64,000 nucleotides of DNA from Saposhnikovia divaricata (taxonomy: Eukaryota; Streptophyta; Magnoliopsida; Apiales; Apiaceae). Under the pieces are notes generated by a model. That model saw only the letters and a program-made list of their open reading frames with translations. It was not told where the DNA came from and made no database searches. Positions 1 through 10,671 of this stretch are shown one piece after another (positions within the stretch are counted from its first letter, which is position 1; the number at the start of each line of letters is the position of its first letter). The translations under genes were made by a program, and so were the position numbers. The stretch lies in the NCBI GenBank assembly GCA_036435485.1, contig CM071600.1, positions 162,266,546 through 162,330,545 of the forward strand, given 5' to 3'.

Positions 1-660
1 CCCCCCTTAAAAGGATTCTGTCCCGGAATCATGTTGAAAATGTCCATGGGTATCTTTCTCATTCACACCTTCTAACTTCCACCCTATTTCTTCTATCCTT
101 TTCCTTTCATAATATCTCTATCTTGTTTGCGCAGAAATACACCAACATAACTTCCTTGTCATTCATCAACATGCCATTTAGTTTATCAATAGCAGTCCTT
201 TAATCTGTTTCCAGTCATTCCATATTATCTCATCTCTCCTTCCTCTTTTGACGAAGATATCCGCCACCACATTGACCTTTCCTGAATGGTAGTGTATCTC
301 ACTTATGGTTTGACCATCTTCTGATCTCTATCATGACATAAATATTAACTCCTCAATATTCCTATAGCTCCTCTCTGTAAAATTTTCCAGAAAATAAGCT
401 CTAATAATATTCTTTAAAACAATTATAAGAAAATACTACCTATAATATATATTTCCTGTTCGTCTCAACGAGCTTGTGTTTTCCCAAAACACTCCTACGT
501 TTCTTTTCATAACGTTTCCTAGCCCTTAACAGATACTGATTTTCCTTATCTATTTTATTAACTTATTTATTCCATTAATTGATTAAGTCGATCCTTAACC
601 AAAGACTTACACACAAAATTTAAATCGAAAAGCAAGTACCTGTATCCGCATCTGGTTTCG
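1..660 (-). other. 3' non-coding part of element G with terminal polypurine tract
   Basis: No open frame longer than about 60 codons is visible. On the minus strand, positions 12-1 form a purine tract (AAGGGGGG) preceded by the motif shared with element H. Just after gag there is a short stretch that, out of frame, resembles the region leading into a Ty3 protease (it would read REALTKPDADTG), but no DSG-type protease follows. I read this as the junction left by loss of pol. Confidence 0.6.
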
Positions 661-1917
661 TCAATGCTTCCCTAAGGTCATGTTGTACACTCTAGCAGTA
701 GGCCTATTTGAAGCAGCCCCACTCTGTCCTGGCGCATATGACCCACCTGAACGGCAATCTCTAGCAATGTGTCCTAATTTCCCACACTGGTAACACTTAA
801 CATCTCTTTTAGGGTTTGCATCAGTTGATGGGCACTGGTTAAGGTAGTGTCCTTTTTGTCCACACTTAAAACAAGTTACTCCCAGCACTCTACAGACTCC
901 TATATGCTTCTTACCACACGTGTCACAATCTGGTAATGGTGGTCGTGATTGATTGGACTGAAATGTCCCTGAAGATTTACCACCCTGATTCACCGTCTCA
1001 CTAGTAGTCTTGTTACCCCCCGACTTTCCCACAAATTGAGATTTTTGTCCTTTACCTCCTTTGTTAAAGTAGCTTCCCTCACTTGAACCTCCTTTTGGGC
1101 CCTCAAATCTTCTTTTCTTATTCTCTCAACCTATTTGAGCCTGCTCACTCTCGGCCTCTATAATTGATGCCTTTTGAACCACTGCAGCATAATCAGTCAA
1201 CTCAAATGGGGCCACTCTCGTTCGTAACCAGGGTTTCAACCCTTGTTGAAACCTTTTTGCACGTTGTTCTTCAGTACGCACAAACTCGGGAACAAACCTC
1301 GACAGTTCTGTAAATTTATTTTCATACTCTGCTACTGTTAGGTTATCCTGTTTTAACTCCAGAAACTTTAATTCCATTTGGTTTTCTAAATACCTAGGAG
1401 AATACTTTTCTAGGAACACCCTAGTGAAACGCTCCCAGGTTATCACTCCCGCTTCCTCTAGATTCTTCTTAGCTTCCCACCAGTAATTTGCCTCTCCCTT
1501 TAAGAGATAGGCTGCGAAAACTGTTTTCTGATCTTCCTCTATCCTCAGTATTTCGAAAGCTTTCTCCATTTCTTTTAGCCATGCCCTAGCTACCACTGGG
1601 TTAGTGGTTCCCTCAAATTCTGGGGGCTTTAACGACTTAAAGGCACGAAAGGAATTAGCTGCCTGATTGGGGAGGACAGGTGGTTGTTGGGGATTCTGTG
1701 GATTAGCCAAATTCTGCCTTAATAAGTCCATGAATTGGGCAAAGGGATCACCTCCCGGATTCCTTTGTTGGCCAGTTGACTCCTCTTCTCCTTCTTCATG
1801 ATTTTCTTCATTATTTTCGTTCAGTCTAGTACCTTCGATATTTCGACTTCTTTCGTCTCTCTCATTTCCTCTTGCATTCGCTCTACTATCACGTCTAGGC
1901 GGCATAGTTCTGTACAT
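661..1917 (-). pseudogene. gag: Element G gag (capsid + nucleocapsid), interrupted
   Basis: Structural protein of the virus-like particle. The capsid half (1917-1126) begins MYRTMPPRRD and carries typical Ty3 gag landmarks: LKPPEFEG, ARAWLKEMEKAFEI, GEANYWWE, WERFTRVFLEKY and LKFLELKQDNLTVAEYENKF. The nucleocapsid half (1032-661) has two CX2CX4HX4C zinc knuckles (CFKCGQKGHYLNQC and CYQCGKLGHIARDC) after a CX2CX3HX3C motif. Both halves share one frame and are separated by an in-frame TGA at 1128-1126, with open sequence on either side, so a single nonsense change breaks the gene. After the last knuckle the conserved RVYNMTL segment runs into a stop through a frameshift near 661. No protease follows. 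MPPRR near the start is shared with element H. Confidence 0.85.
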
Positions 1918-2425
1918 AACAATAGTCCTTATTAATTACCCGAATTTGGGTTACTATATACATCATTTCTATATACACAATTACATCATTAATTAACTCA
2001 TTTGCACATCACAATATCTTTATCACGCGATTTGCATCTAGTTATGCATTAACTTTAGTAGGTAGTTGTATCGCCCTTAACACGATAGCCTTTTCATTAA
2101 GTCAATCACCTTTTATACATCAATATTTTTGAGTCTCAACATTTATAAAAATGCAGCAAAATTTAGATAGAAATGCACAAACTTCATTAATGTACATAAA
2201 TATTTTACAATTTGGGTACAACATCTTTTACTGCTAATAATATACATCATCTAATACAAGGTTCGAAACCTAAAACATAGCCGTACATACTAATCCGATA
2301 TCACAAAAGTACTACTAATTGTCCTCTAATCAGACTGGGATTAAAACAGTGAACAACTAAACTAATCCCCAAAATGACATCAACAAGATGACTAGTCTGA
2401 TTAGTGACGAAACTACTATCCCGGC
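1918..2425 (-). other. Spacer between accessory ORF and gag of element G
   Basis: About 500 bp of AT-rich sequence without a credible ORF. It would be the leader immediately before gag in the minus-strand RNA. Element H has no counterpart of this spacer or of the ORF beyond it. Confidence 0.5.
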
Positions 2426-3304
2426 TCACAACCCTGCCCTGACAACATCCCGTATCTGGACTACCATGGTAGTAACCGTATCAACTATCTGGGCCCTCCA
2501 TGCCGGGTCTCCTCTATCACCCAACAACCTCCTAATATCTCCTAATGCTCGTAGCTCAATACTGATCATCCCCAGAGACATCCCATCCGGGATAACCCCT
2601 CCTCTCCCTCTCTCTAACCTCTGTAGAAGCGTGTCTATAGTCCTGCGGGACTCCTCCAACTGTCCCTGAAGGGCAAAGTACTCGGTCAATAAGGTAGCTG
2701 AAAGTGGGTCACCCGCCGGTAGGGGTGCCTCCTGAGGGGGTACAGCTAGGGGAGGTGCATCCACCGGTGGAGGTGCAAAGGGTGGGGATGGAGGAACCGA
2801 CTCTGTCTCAGTATCGTCTGAAGGATCCTCCTCCTCCTCAAAAAAACCAAAATGCCCTGGAGGGGTAAACTGCTCAAAAGGATCATCTACAGGGTCAGGA
2901 CTAGGTAGAGGGGATGGAACTGGTGACGGCACTGGGACGGGTCGGACAGGAGTGGGAACCATCTGAATATCCCTCCACTCAATCGGCTCCTCAGGTATAA
3001 CTGACAACCTAGGCCTCTTACGCAGTGGCCTCTCCTCCTCAGGGATCTCCGATCTCACTTTGGAAGGACCTGCCTCGTCAGATCCTGTAGAAGGTCTACC
3101 CATATATGGCACTAGGGCCACAGCATCTCTCCGTCTCTGCTCCTCTGCCTCCTCTCTCTCTAATCGCTCTCTAGCCGCCGTCCGGCGTCTCTCCCTGAGG
3201 TCCTCAACTGCATACTCGGGGACCTCTACCCTGGCCAGCTGAAGATCTAATAGCTCCTGCTCTGACATCCCTAGCCACTGGGGATCCTGACTCGGCTCAC
3301 CCAT
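2426..3304 (-). CDS. Accessory ORF upstream of gag in element G (function unknown)
   Basis: An intact 292-codon ORF lying between the PBS and gag. I do not recognise a catalytic domain. It has an Arg/Glu-rich, probably helical segment (residues 36-60, RERRRTAARERLEREEAEEQ), a basic RKRPRL cluster at 95-100 that could be a nuclear localisation signal, a proline-rich block with PVPSP-type repeats (about 117-142), an acidic stretch (FFEEEEDPSDDTETE, about 154-168), a second Pro/Ala-rich block, and a C-terminal helical region starting EYFALQGQLEESRRTIDTLLQRL that could form a coiled coil. Base composition is clearly more GC-rich than the flanks. It is free of stops although gag is broken. Extra ORFs before gag are known in Ogre/Tat elements; whether this is related is not visible. 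Confidence 0.65.
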   Translation of the reverse strand: MGEPSQDPQWLGMSEQELLDLQLARVEVPEYAVEDLRERRRTAARERLEREEAEEQRRRDAVALVPYMGRPSTGSDEAGPSKVRSEIPEEERPLRKRPRLSVIPEEPIEWRDIQMVPTPVRPVPVPSPVPSPLPSPDPVDDPFEQFTPPGHFGFFEEEEDPSDDTETESVPPSPPFAPPPVDAPPLAVPPQEAPLPAGDPLSATLLTEYFALQGQLEESRRTIDTLLQRLERGRGGVIPDGMSLGMISIELRALGDIRRLLGDRGDPAWRAQIVDTVTTMVVQIRDVVRAGL

Positions 3305-3484
3305 CTCCGCTCCCTATAATAAAACATAAAATTCTATTAGTAACAGTCTAATAAATTATAATATATGCTTAAAGTAAATACTACCTGCGATATACCACCC
3401 CTGAACTTGATGGAAGTTCACAATTTACATTATAACTGATATATTTATTATTATTACTTTTGTTCTTGAGCATTATGACTCTTA

Positions 3485-3496
3485 GCTCTGATACCA
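3485..3496 (-). other. Primer binding site of element G (initiator Met-tRNA type)
   Basis: On the minus strand this reads TGGTATCAGAGC, the standard plant PBS complementary to the 3' end of initiator Met-tRNA. It is two bases from the end of the LTR. Confidence 0.9.
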
Positions 3497-3498
3497 TC

Positions 3499-6400
3499 TG
3501 TGACGCCCCGGGATCCGGGGTCAAGGATCCGGGCCGTCAAGGTCCAATTTCCATTCAATATCAATATCTCTTGAGTTGTTTTTTTTTTATATATATATTT
3601 GATAATTAAGCAATTGACCCCACACTAATACACACACACCAGTCATATGCTCATAGAACAACATCCACAATATTTAAAAGTTTTAAAGTTAACAATTATT
3701 ACAAGCCCAGAATTTACTAAGTACATTGTTGAACAAAGCTTCTACAGGAAGCACTTCAACAACTAAAGTTTATTACAACTTACACACTTAATTTACATAA
3801 GTATACTAAACCCCTTCGCTTGTCACTACCTCGGGGATGGTTGCCAGCACACGCTCAAAAGGTCGCCTTTCCCTTACCCTCTTGCGGGGTGTGGTACGTA
3901 GTATCGGCATGGGACCTAGCTGCTATATACATAAGTAGCAAGAGTGAGCTATAATAGCTCAACAAGATCATACTGTAACTAAAATTTAAAATGTGAACGA
4001 GTATACATATATGTATATGCATATATAATAGCAGGAAACAATTAAAATCCTTAAGGAAGAATAGAGCTCTCATTTAATAATACATCATCCACTTACTATT
4101 ATCAGAAAGAAATCTAAATTAGTATAATATCAGTTTTTCTTCATCTGTAATCATAATTCCATCATCTCATATCATTATTTTGTTTTCAGTATAGAAATCT
4201 GAAATAATATAATATCAGTTTTTCTTCATCTGTAATCATAATTCCATCATCTCATATCATTATTCTGTTTTCAGTATAGAAATCTGAAAACCATTGTCTA
4301 CACTTTCTTTTCAAAAACATTGGGGATATCTGCTGTCGCCTGATACGTTAGGACGATGATCAGTCGCCTAATCGTACCTGCTCTCTTTTTACTACCGGTA
4401 GAAGGAATGAAAATCATCCCTGGAGGAAGGCCACCTGCTAACATCCTCCCTTGGCATCTTCGTGCCGTAATAAAAATAATAAATGCTGGACTGTGTCGCA
4501 CACAGCCCTGACACAGCCACTTACGCACGTCTGTTGCAATCCCCCTCTTTATCACATCATTATTCTCTTTTCAAAATATCATTCCACATTTCCATTTTCT
4601 CACTTTCATTTCCACCTATCATTCTCTCATATCATTTCCATTCTCGCACATTACTTCTATAAAATATATATGTCATAATGCTTTGATTATGATTCAGACC
4701 TCTCTTTCATATTCAGAAATCAAATATACTTTTATATTCGTAAAATATTCCATCTATTTTAAGAGTAATGCATGATAATCAAATAATGTTTATTAAACCG
4801 CTGATACTCAAAAAGAACATTTTTAATATAATATTATAACCATATAACCCTCGATAACAACTGATACCATTCTCTCTTATTCTCATAATCATAAGGCATG
4901 TTCAATTCATGCATAATCATCTCTATACATATCCATCTCATACTCTTATTCATATTCATATACATCTTATACTCATATCCATATTCATATACATCTTCGT
5001 ATATCTTTCTTTTCAATATTAATACTCAAGGAAGACAATTTCTTCACAATATAGTAATAATAGCATCACATATATATTCCACGAAATCAAGTTTCTTTGT
5101 GAAGATAAGTAGTTTTACAAATAAGGATAGAAAAAATCTTGCCTCGGTTTCGATATCCTGACGGTATGGCTCGTCCCTCTTCCGGAGTTTCTATAAACAC
5201 AAAAGGACCGTCGTTAGAACCACATCTCTTACTCACTACACTCTTGTATAACATTACCTTTTGAAACTTTAATATATGTTTAACATATTCTTATTACCCC
5301 AAAGGTTCAAGAACTTAGCCATTTAAAACCTTAATCGAAGTTTCAGGGGTTTTCACCATTTCCCTTAACGACCACACTCGACTGCAGAATTTCTTATAAT
5401 TTTTAAATTTCGAATTTTATTGTAAGGTCAACTGGAAATAGTTCTTTGACCACACTACTACCATATCCCAAAATTTCGTGACTTTTAACAATGTTAAAGT
5501 ATAGTAATTGTAACCTCAAGTTTGATACATTTACGGTTTCTCGGTTTCTGAACCGCTTTCACTAAAACTGACTTTTCTCTTAAACCGTTCATCAGATTTT
5601 AACGCACCTTATATCAAAACGATCTATGAACTAAGCTCTATCATTTCATAGTTAATTAGGAACCTGGACAGTAGGGTACCGTACGGATGCAGGGGGTCCA
5701 AAACAGGGCAACTTACATCCTAACGAAAATCGGGCATTATAACGGCTATAATTTCGTACTTTCCATAAATCCAACTCGTCCAAATCAATTATCAAACACC
5801 ATAATCATCACCTACACCATGTGGTCTTCTTCACCAGCCATGGTTACAATCCCAAACACTTCCATATTTAACTCAAACCACTTACAAACACATATAACAT
5901 CATAATCTTAACATTTACACTACTTAATCACTAAACCAAACAATATCCACCATAAATATAAAAGAGCAAGCATGATTATACCTTCTTGAAGCTTTGATAA
6001 CCCTTAACAATCCTTGATATATCCTTAATCAACCTTATACTAGCTTGAATCACTAAAAGAAACCATTAAAACAAAGTTAACACTTGAAAACACTATTCAT
6101 CATCTTTTCTAACAGCTTCCATGATTTTATTACCTTGCTAAATGATGATGGTTGGCCTTGAAACTTTGTAAATGATCCTTCCTAACCTCCAAGAAGCTCC
6201 ATGATTTTTCCCTTGAATTGTTATTGAAGAGAGCTAGGGTTTTGAATTTTTTTTTCTTTTTTCTACAAAAATTCGAATAGAAGAAAGGTGGAGAAGTGGA
6301 GAGATTTTTTTGTGTTTGCTTGCTAGTCTTATCTCATCTCATCCTAATCCATCAAGAGTTCTAGAGTTTAGTAGAAAATCCATGGTTAAATGACTAATTT

Positions 6401-6964
6401 GTCCTAAATTTTGAGTTAGTGGAAGATGATGTAAGGTGTGATGTCATGGATGAGTATTTTGTAAGCTTGTTCTTTTAATCTTAAGTATTTACTAATAACC
6501 TTATAAATATTAATGTGGTAAATATCTTTATCACTTACTAACCTTGGTTACTTAGTCTCCATACTCGTCTAATTGTGATTCATTTCGAATGTATCTCACT
6601 ATCCAGTGGTTTTCGAAATCCTTTACAAATCCAATTTCCTTTGGTATTCTCTTAACTTAATAATCCCCTGGTTTAACTTAAATTCACTAATTCCTCAATA
6701 TATAATTCTTTTAGTATTTCTATACTCCTTGATATCCAAGATATAGAAGTTCGTTCGAGCTCAAAATCCTCGAAATCAAAATTCAGGAATTTCTAAAATC
6801 CATCGTCATTTCGAGTCACTTATTTTCAATGTACAATACTAATATGGTTTCTGTTCACTCATTTTCCATCCCTAATATAGAGTACCTACACACCATTTCC
6901 CTGGATTCCTCAAGATCACTATTCATTTGGGCACTGTAGCCTTTCTAAAGTTAGGGTTATTACA
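3499..6964 (-). repeat. 5' LTR of element G (3.47 kb)
   Basis: On the minus strand it starts TGTAATAACCC (at 6964) and ends GGGGCGTCACA (at 3499), directly before the PBS. At 6965 the sequence switches to the gag coding sequence of element B-prime, which marks the insertion point. Parts match the LTRs of H and the solo LTR, for example the block near 5730 carrying an inverted GCCGT(T/C)(A/G)TAATGCC motif. Short ORFs inside are not conserved and are not called as genes. Confidence 0.8.
4123..4290. repeat. Two-copy tandem duplication, 85-bp unit, inside the LTR of G
   Basis: The segment beginning TATAATATCAGTTTTTCTTC at 4123 recurs 85 bp downstream with only a couple of changes. It probably arose by replication slippage. 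It is not seen in the LTR of H. Confidence 0.85.
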
Positions 6965-8729
6965 GGTTCAAGTGAGTCAATTAGCCAATGCCATGTGTGA
7001 GCGAGAGAAGAATAAATTCCCGAGTCAAACTAAGGTTAACCCTAAATTTCTTCTCAACCAAAGACCTCCCGAAAATGTTAATGCTATCATTTCTTTAAGG
7101 TCGGGAAAACAGTCGATAATCAAGTAGGAATCGAGTCTTCCGAAGACGAAAAAGACGAGTCAAATGTTGAATCCAATCCTAAACTCGATCCTTCAAACCA
7201 TATTCTAAATCCCGAGCCTTTCAAATCATCTAATCTCACACCTTTAACTCTTGAACCTTCATCTTCCAAATCTATTCCCGAGTCATCAAAATCTTCTCAT
7301 TCACCAATTTCACTGAATGAACCTTCGTCTCTTAGTAAATCACCTCAAAAATCTATTCCCGAAGAACCTATCGAACAAGTCTTTAAACCAAAAGCTCCTT
7401 ATCCTCAAAGACTCCTTTCAAACAAACAATCGCCTCAAGTAGAAAAGATTTTGGAAGTTTTCAAACAAGTCGAGATCAACATTCCTCTTTTAGACGTGAT
7501 TCAACAAGTTCCCTCCTATGCGAAATGTCTTAAGAGTTGTGTACTCATAAACGAACCACCCAAGTCCCTAAGAAAGCCTTCTTGACATCCCAAGTGAGCT
7601 CAATTCTTTCTAACCAAATTCCCGTGAAGTAAAGGACCCCGGTTGTCCAACTATTTCATGTGTCATAGGTAATACTTTCGTGGACAAGGCTTTACTTGAC
7701 TTAGGCGCTAGTGTGAACTTGCTTCCATTTTCCGTTTATCAAGCCCTAGGTTTAGGCGAGCTCAAAAAGACCAATATGACACTTCAACTTGCCGATCGTT
7801 CTATAAAAATGCCCAAGGGATTAATTGAAGATGTCTTGATTAAAATTGGTGATTTTATCTTCCCGGTTGACTTTGTTGTCCTCGAGACTCAACCCGTCAC
7901 AAATCTTAAGAACCAAATTCCTATCATTCTAGGACAACCTTTTCTTGCTACATCTAATGCCTTGATTAATTGTAGGAATGGTTCGATGAAACTCACTTTC
8001 GGTAACATGACCATTGACCTTAACATTTTCAACGTCGGAAAAGAACCCAATGACCTTTTTGAGCAACCAATACGAGTCAATGTGGTTAACAAGTTTGTCA
8101 CATGGTCTAGCTTTGAGGATAGTGAGATTGAGTCTCTTCTCAAAGAGGATTTCGAAGTCAACTATGAGTCTAATCGAGAGTATGCTGATTCGTTAAGGGA
8201 TATGCCCTCGGAAGAAATGTTGAAAGAATTAGATGATATTTGTTCTAAGTGGGAAACCAAACCCGTGGAGGTCTCTTGTAAACCAATTCTTATTGCTAAA
8301 ACTCCCGTTGGTGAACCACCTACATCTGATAACTCATTAGGAGATTCAAATGAAATTTGTTCCAAGTGGAAGACCCCACCCGAAGTTGTTAGTAGTGAGC
8401 CCATTTTTAACACTCCCGTGGGTACACCGCCCGCATTTGCCTTAACTCTTTATCATCCCGAATTTGATCAACAGCCGTTAGGGAAAGAGGAACCCTTGTC
8501 TCATGTTATTCCTAGTGATTCGAACCCTAACCAGACTTTCATTATTTCTAATTTGCTTAAACAAAATAAAGAAGCCTTAAGTTGGTTTAGGGAGAATATT
8601 AGTGACAATTGCTCTTTAGGGTTGAATGATTATATGTTAATTGAGAAAATCTTTGCTCATAAAAATTTTCATAAATTCCTTGATATTTTCTCAAAGTTGC
8701 ACCCTAATTTTCCTACCGGCATCGGCTAA
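6965..8729 (+). pseudogene. Athila-like gag C-terminus, protease and unknown tail in B-prime
   Basis: The start is cut by insertion of G. From 6965 the frame gives the gag tail typical of Athila (QVSQLAN, VNPKFL, ISLRSGK). A frameshift near 7126 leads into a Ser/Pro-rich linker and then YPQRLL and KILEVFKQVEINIPLLDVIQQVPSYAK, the usual Athila gag-protease linker. Further frameshifts near 7584-7620 lead into VKYKDPGCPTISCVIGN and an aspartic protease (from 7680) with active site DLGAS, then LPFSVYQALGLGELK and IILGQPFLATS. After the protease there is no reverse transcriptase. Instead a roughly 200-residue tail repeats an (E/D)ICSKW motif twice and is shared with element B. The 7680-8729 part is a single open frame of 349 codons. 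Confidence 0.8.
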
Positions 8730-10671
8730 TTCGGTTTTATTCATTTGCCTCCCCTCGTGTAAGATAGGTATGGGGGTGGAGTGTGTGCGTGTGTGAGTTG
8801 TTTTTCTTTCATAGTTTTTTAGAAATTTTTCAGTCTCCGTCATCCCTTATCAGGTATTTCCTCAACTTTCTCATTTTTCATTTCTTCTGCATTTCTTTAT
8901 CCTTTCTCATTTCTCATTTCTTTTGCATTTGCATACATTGAGGACAATGCATGATTTAGGTATGGGGGGGGGGGGTTAGTGTAAATAGTAAAAAATTGAA
9001 AAATCCAAAAAAATAAATAAAAAATAAAAAAATCACAAAAGGAGTTCTTTTCGTATTCTAGTCTTGTTAACTGATTGCTAGTTGCTTGATGCACCCTTGC
9101 ATGCTATGATAATCTTATGATCCATTAGCTTTTGTTTGAGAAGTGATTTGCTAAAGTTCTTGTTCACACACTTACACTAGCAAGGTGAAGCTAGTAGACT
9201 TATTTGAATGGTGCAAGAAATTAGAAGGTCATGATTAGGTGTAAGATGATTTGGTCTTCATGCTTTGAGTACAAGTAGGTGCATTGAAGATACCTTTACT
9301 TGAGATTGATTATGTTTTACTACACCAAGTGAGATTTTGAGCCTATATGTACATCTTTTGCATTTATATTCTTTTGCTTGAGTGTCCACTTGTCATTTGC
9401 ATTGCTAGCACTTGTTTGAATTCTCTCTTGGAACGCATGACATTGATTGATGATAAAATGATAAAGGCACTTAGGAATAACCTATATTTCCAAATTATCC
9501 ACACCATTCTTATATGATCAATTAGTTAACCCTTTGAGTCTAATCATATTCTTTCGGTGACACACCACATTACTCGCCTGATACCTTTTTCTTGTTTAGC
9601 CTTACGTATTCTTGATCCCATTTTGTCAAAGGCTAGTAGGAACTTGAGGGAGCAATAAGGTGTGTGAAATAGGGTTTACTATTTTTCACAACTTTCAAGG
9701 AAATATTTGTTGTTACCTTGATAGTCGATGTTCAACTTAAATCTAAGTGAGGATTATTGTTACATTTACCTTAGCTCTCATAAAAAAAATAATAAAGAAA
9801 AAAATAATAAAGAAAAAGAAAAAAAATGTATGAAAAAAAATAAATATATATATATATATATATACATGAGAGCATACTTATGTTTTTTGTAATCCTCCTT
9901 CATTGCGACTATTCAAGGCTTTTTGTTGAAAATGAGAATAAATTGTGTGGGGAGGAAGTTTGGTGTTGTGCTTGATATTCATGGTGACTACTAGCTTTTG
10001 ACACTTCACCTTGCTTTGGCCTTTCTTGACATACCTTGTCCCTAGCCCCATTACAACCCTAATAAAGACCTTTTGATTGTCATTATTAATGTATGTTGTG
10101 ATTTAAGTTGGAATGATACCAAGTGTCAAGCATGCATTTGATTTTGTTGGAATTGAGTGATACACTTACCCTTGTTCTTTAGTGAATATTCTTTTGTGAG
10201 TGAAAGGTGAGGTATTGCTTATTTGTTTTTTGCATAAGAGATCTCAAGTTTGGACTCTGAGGTGTGCCCTTGTAGACTTAGCATGGTTACCAATAATTTT
10301 TGCACTTGACATGAACTTATAATCACTCTTGCATGGTTCTTTAAGTAGATTATGTGAATCCTTGCACTTTCCACACCAAGACTTTGCAACTTCATTTTGA
10401 TTCTTAAGTTGATGTATCATGAGAGGACATGTATGTGTGGTGTGCATTGCCATGTGATCTTTTATACAAACTAGATGGATTTTGTGGGTACATTCACTAT
10501 AGGCCCTCACGAGACCTCACTCGTCCACTAGGGCTGCCTAGGGGTTTAAAGATCTTGTTGCATATGCCAAATGCAACCGTCACACCTACGAAAAGGAGTA
10601 TAGGACTTTTTATCTAGATTTTCTTTTTTGTTTTTACTCGAGGATGAGCAAAAGATAGGTATGGGGGCATT
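8730..10671 (+). other. Long non-coding spacer of B-prime with repeated PPT-like motifs
   Basis: No credible ORF in 1.9 kb. The sequence is conserved with the spacer of element B (24902-26780, inverted). The motif AGGTATGGGGG occurs three times: about 8766-8776, about 8959-8970 (followed by a longer G run), and about 10657-10667. Only the last, immediately before the LTR, is in the position of the true polypurine tract. An AT-rich simple repeat with (TA)n lies at about 9780-9862. Confidence 0.7.

Larger units (their letters stand above)
1..6964 (-). mobile_element. Element G: gag-only (TR-GAG-like) Ty3/gypsy retrotransposon, left end outside the window
   Basis: In minus-strand order I see an LTR (6964 down to 3499), a PBS for initiator Met-tRNA (3496-3485), an accessory ORF (3304-2426), gag (1917-661), about 650 bp of non-coding sequence, and a purine tract at the window edge. 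The edge sequence (GATTCCGGGACAG, then TTTTAAGGGGGG on the minus strand) matches the sequence next to the polypurine tract and 3' LTR of element H (16645-16680). So G probably ends within a few bases of position 1 and has no protease, reverse transcriptase or integrase. The capsid sequence resembles chromoviruses of the Tekay/Del type (inference). G lies inside element B-prime, which resumes at 6965. Confidence 0.8.

Noticed and set aside
6927..6964. Start of the plus-strand ORF at 6927
   Set aside because: The first 38 bases are the LTR of G. Real coding similarity to the B family begins at 6965.
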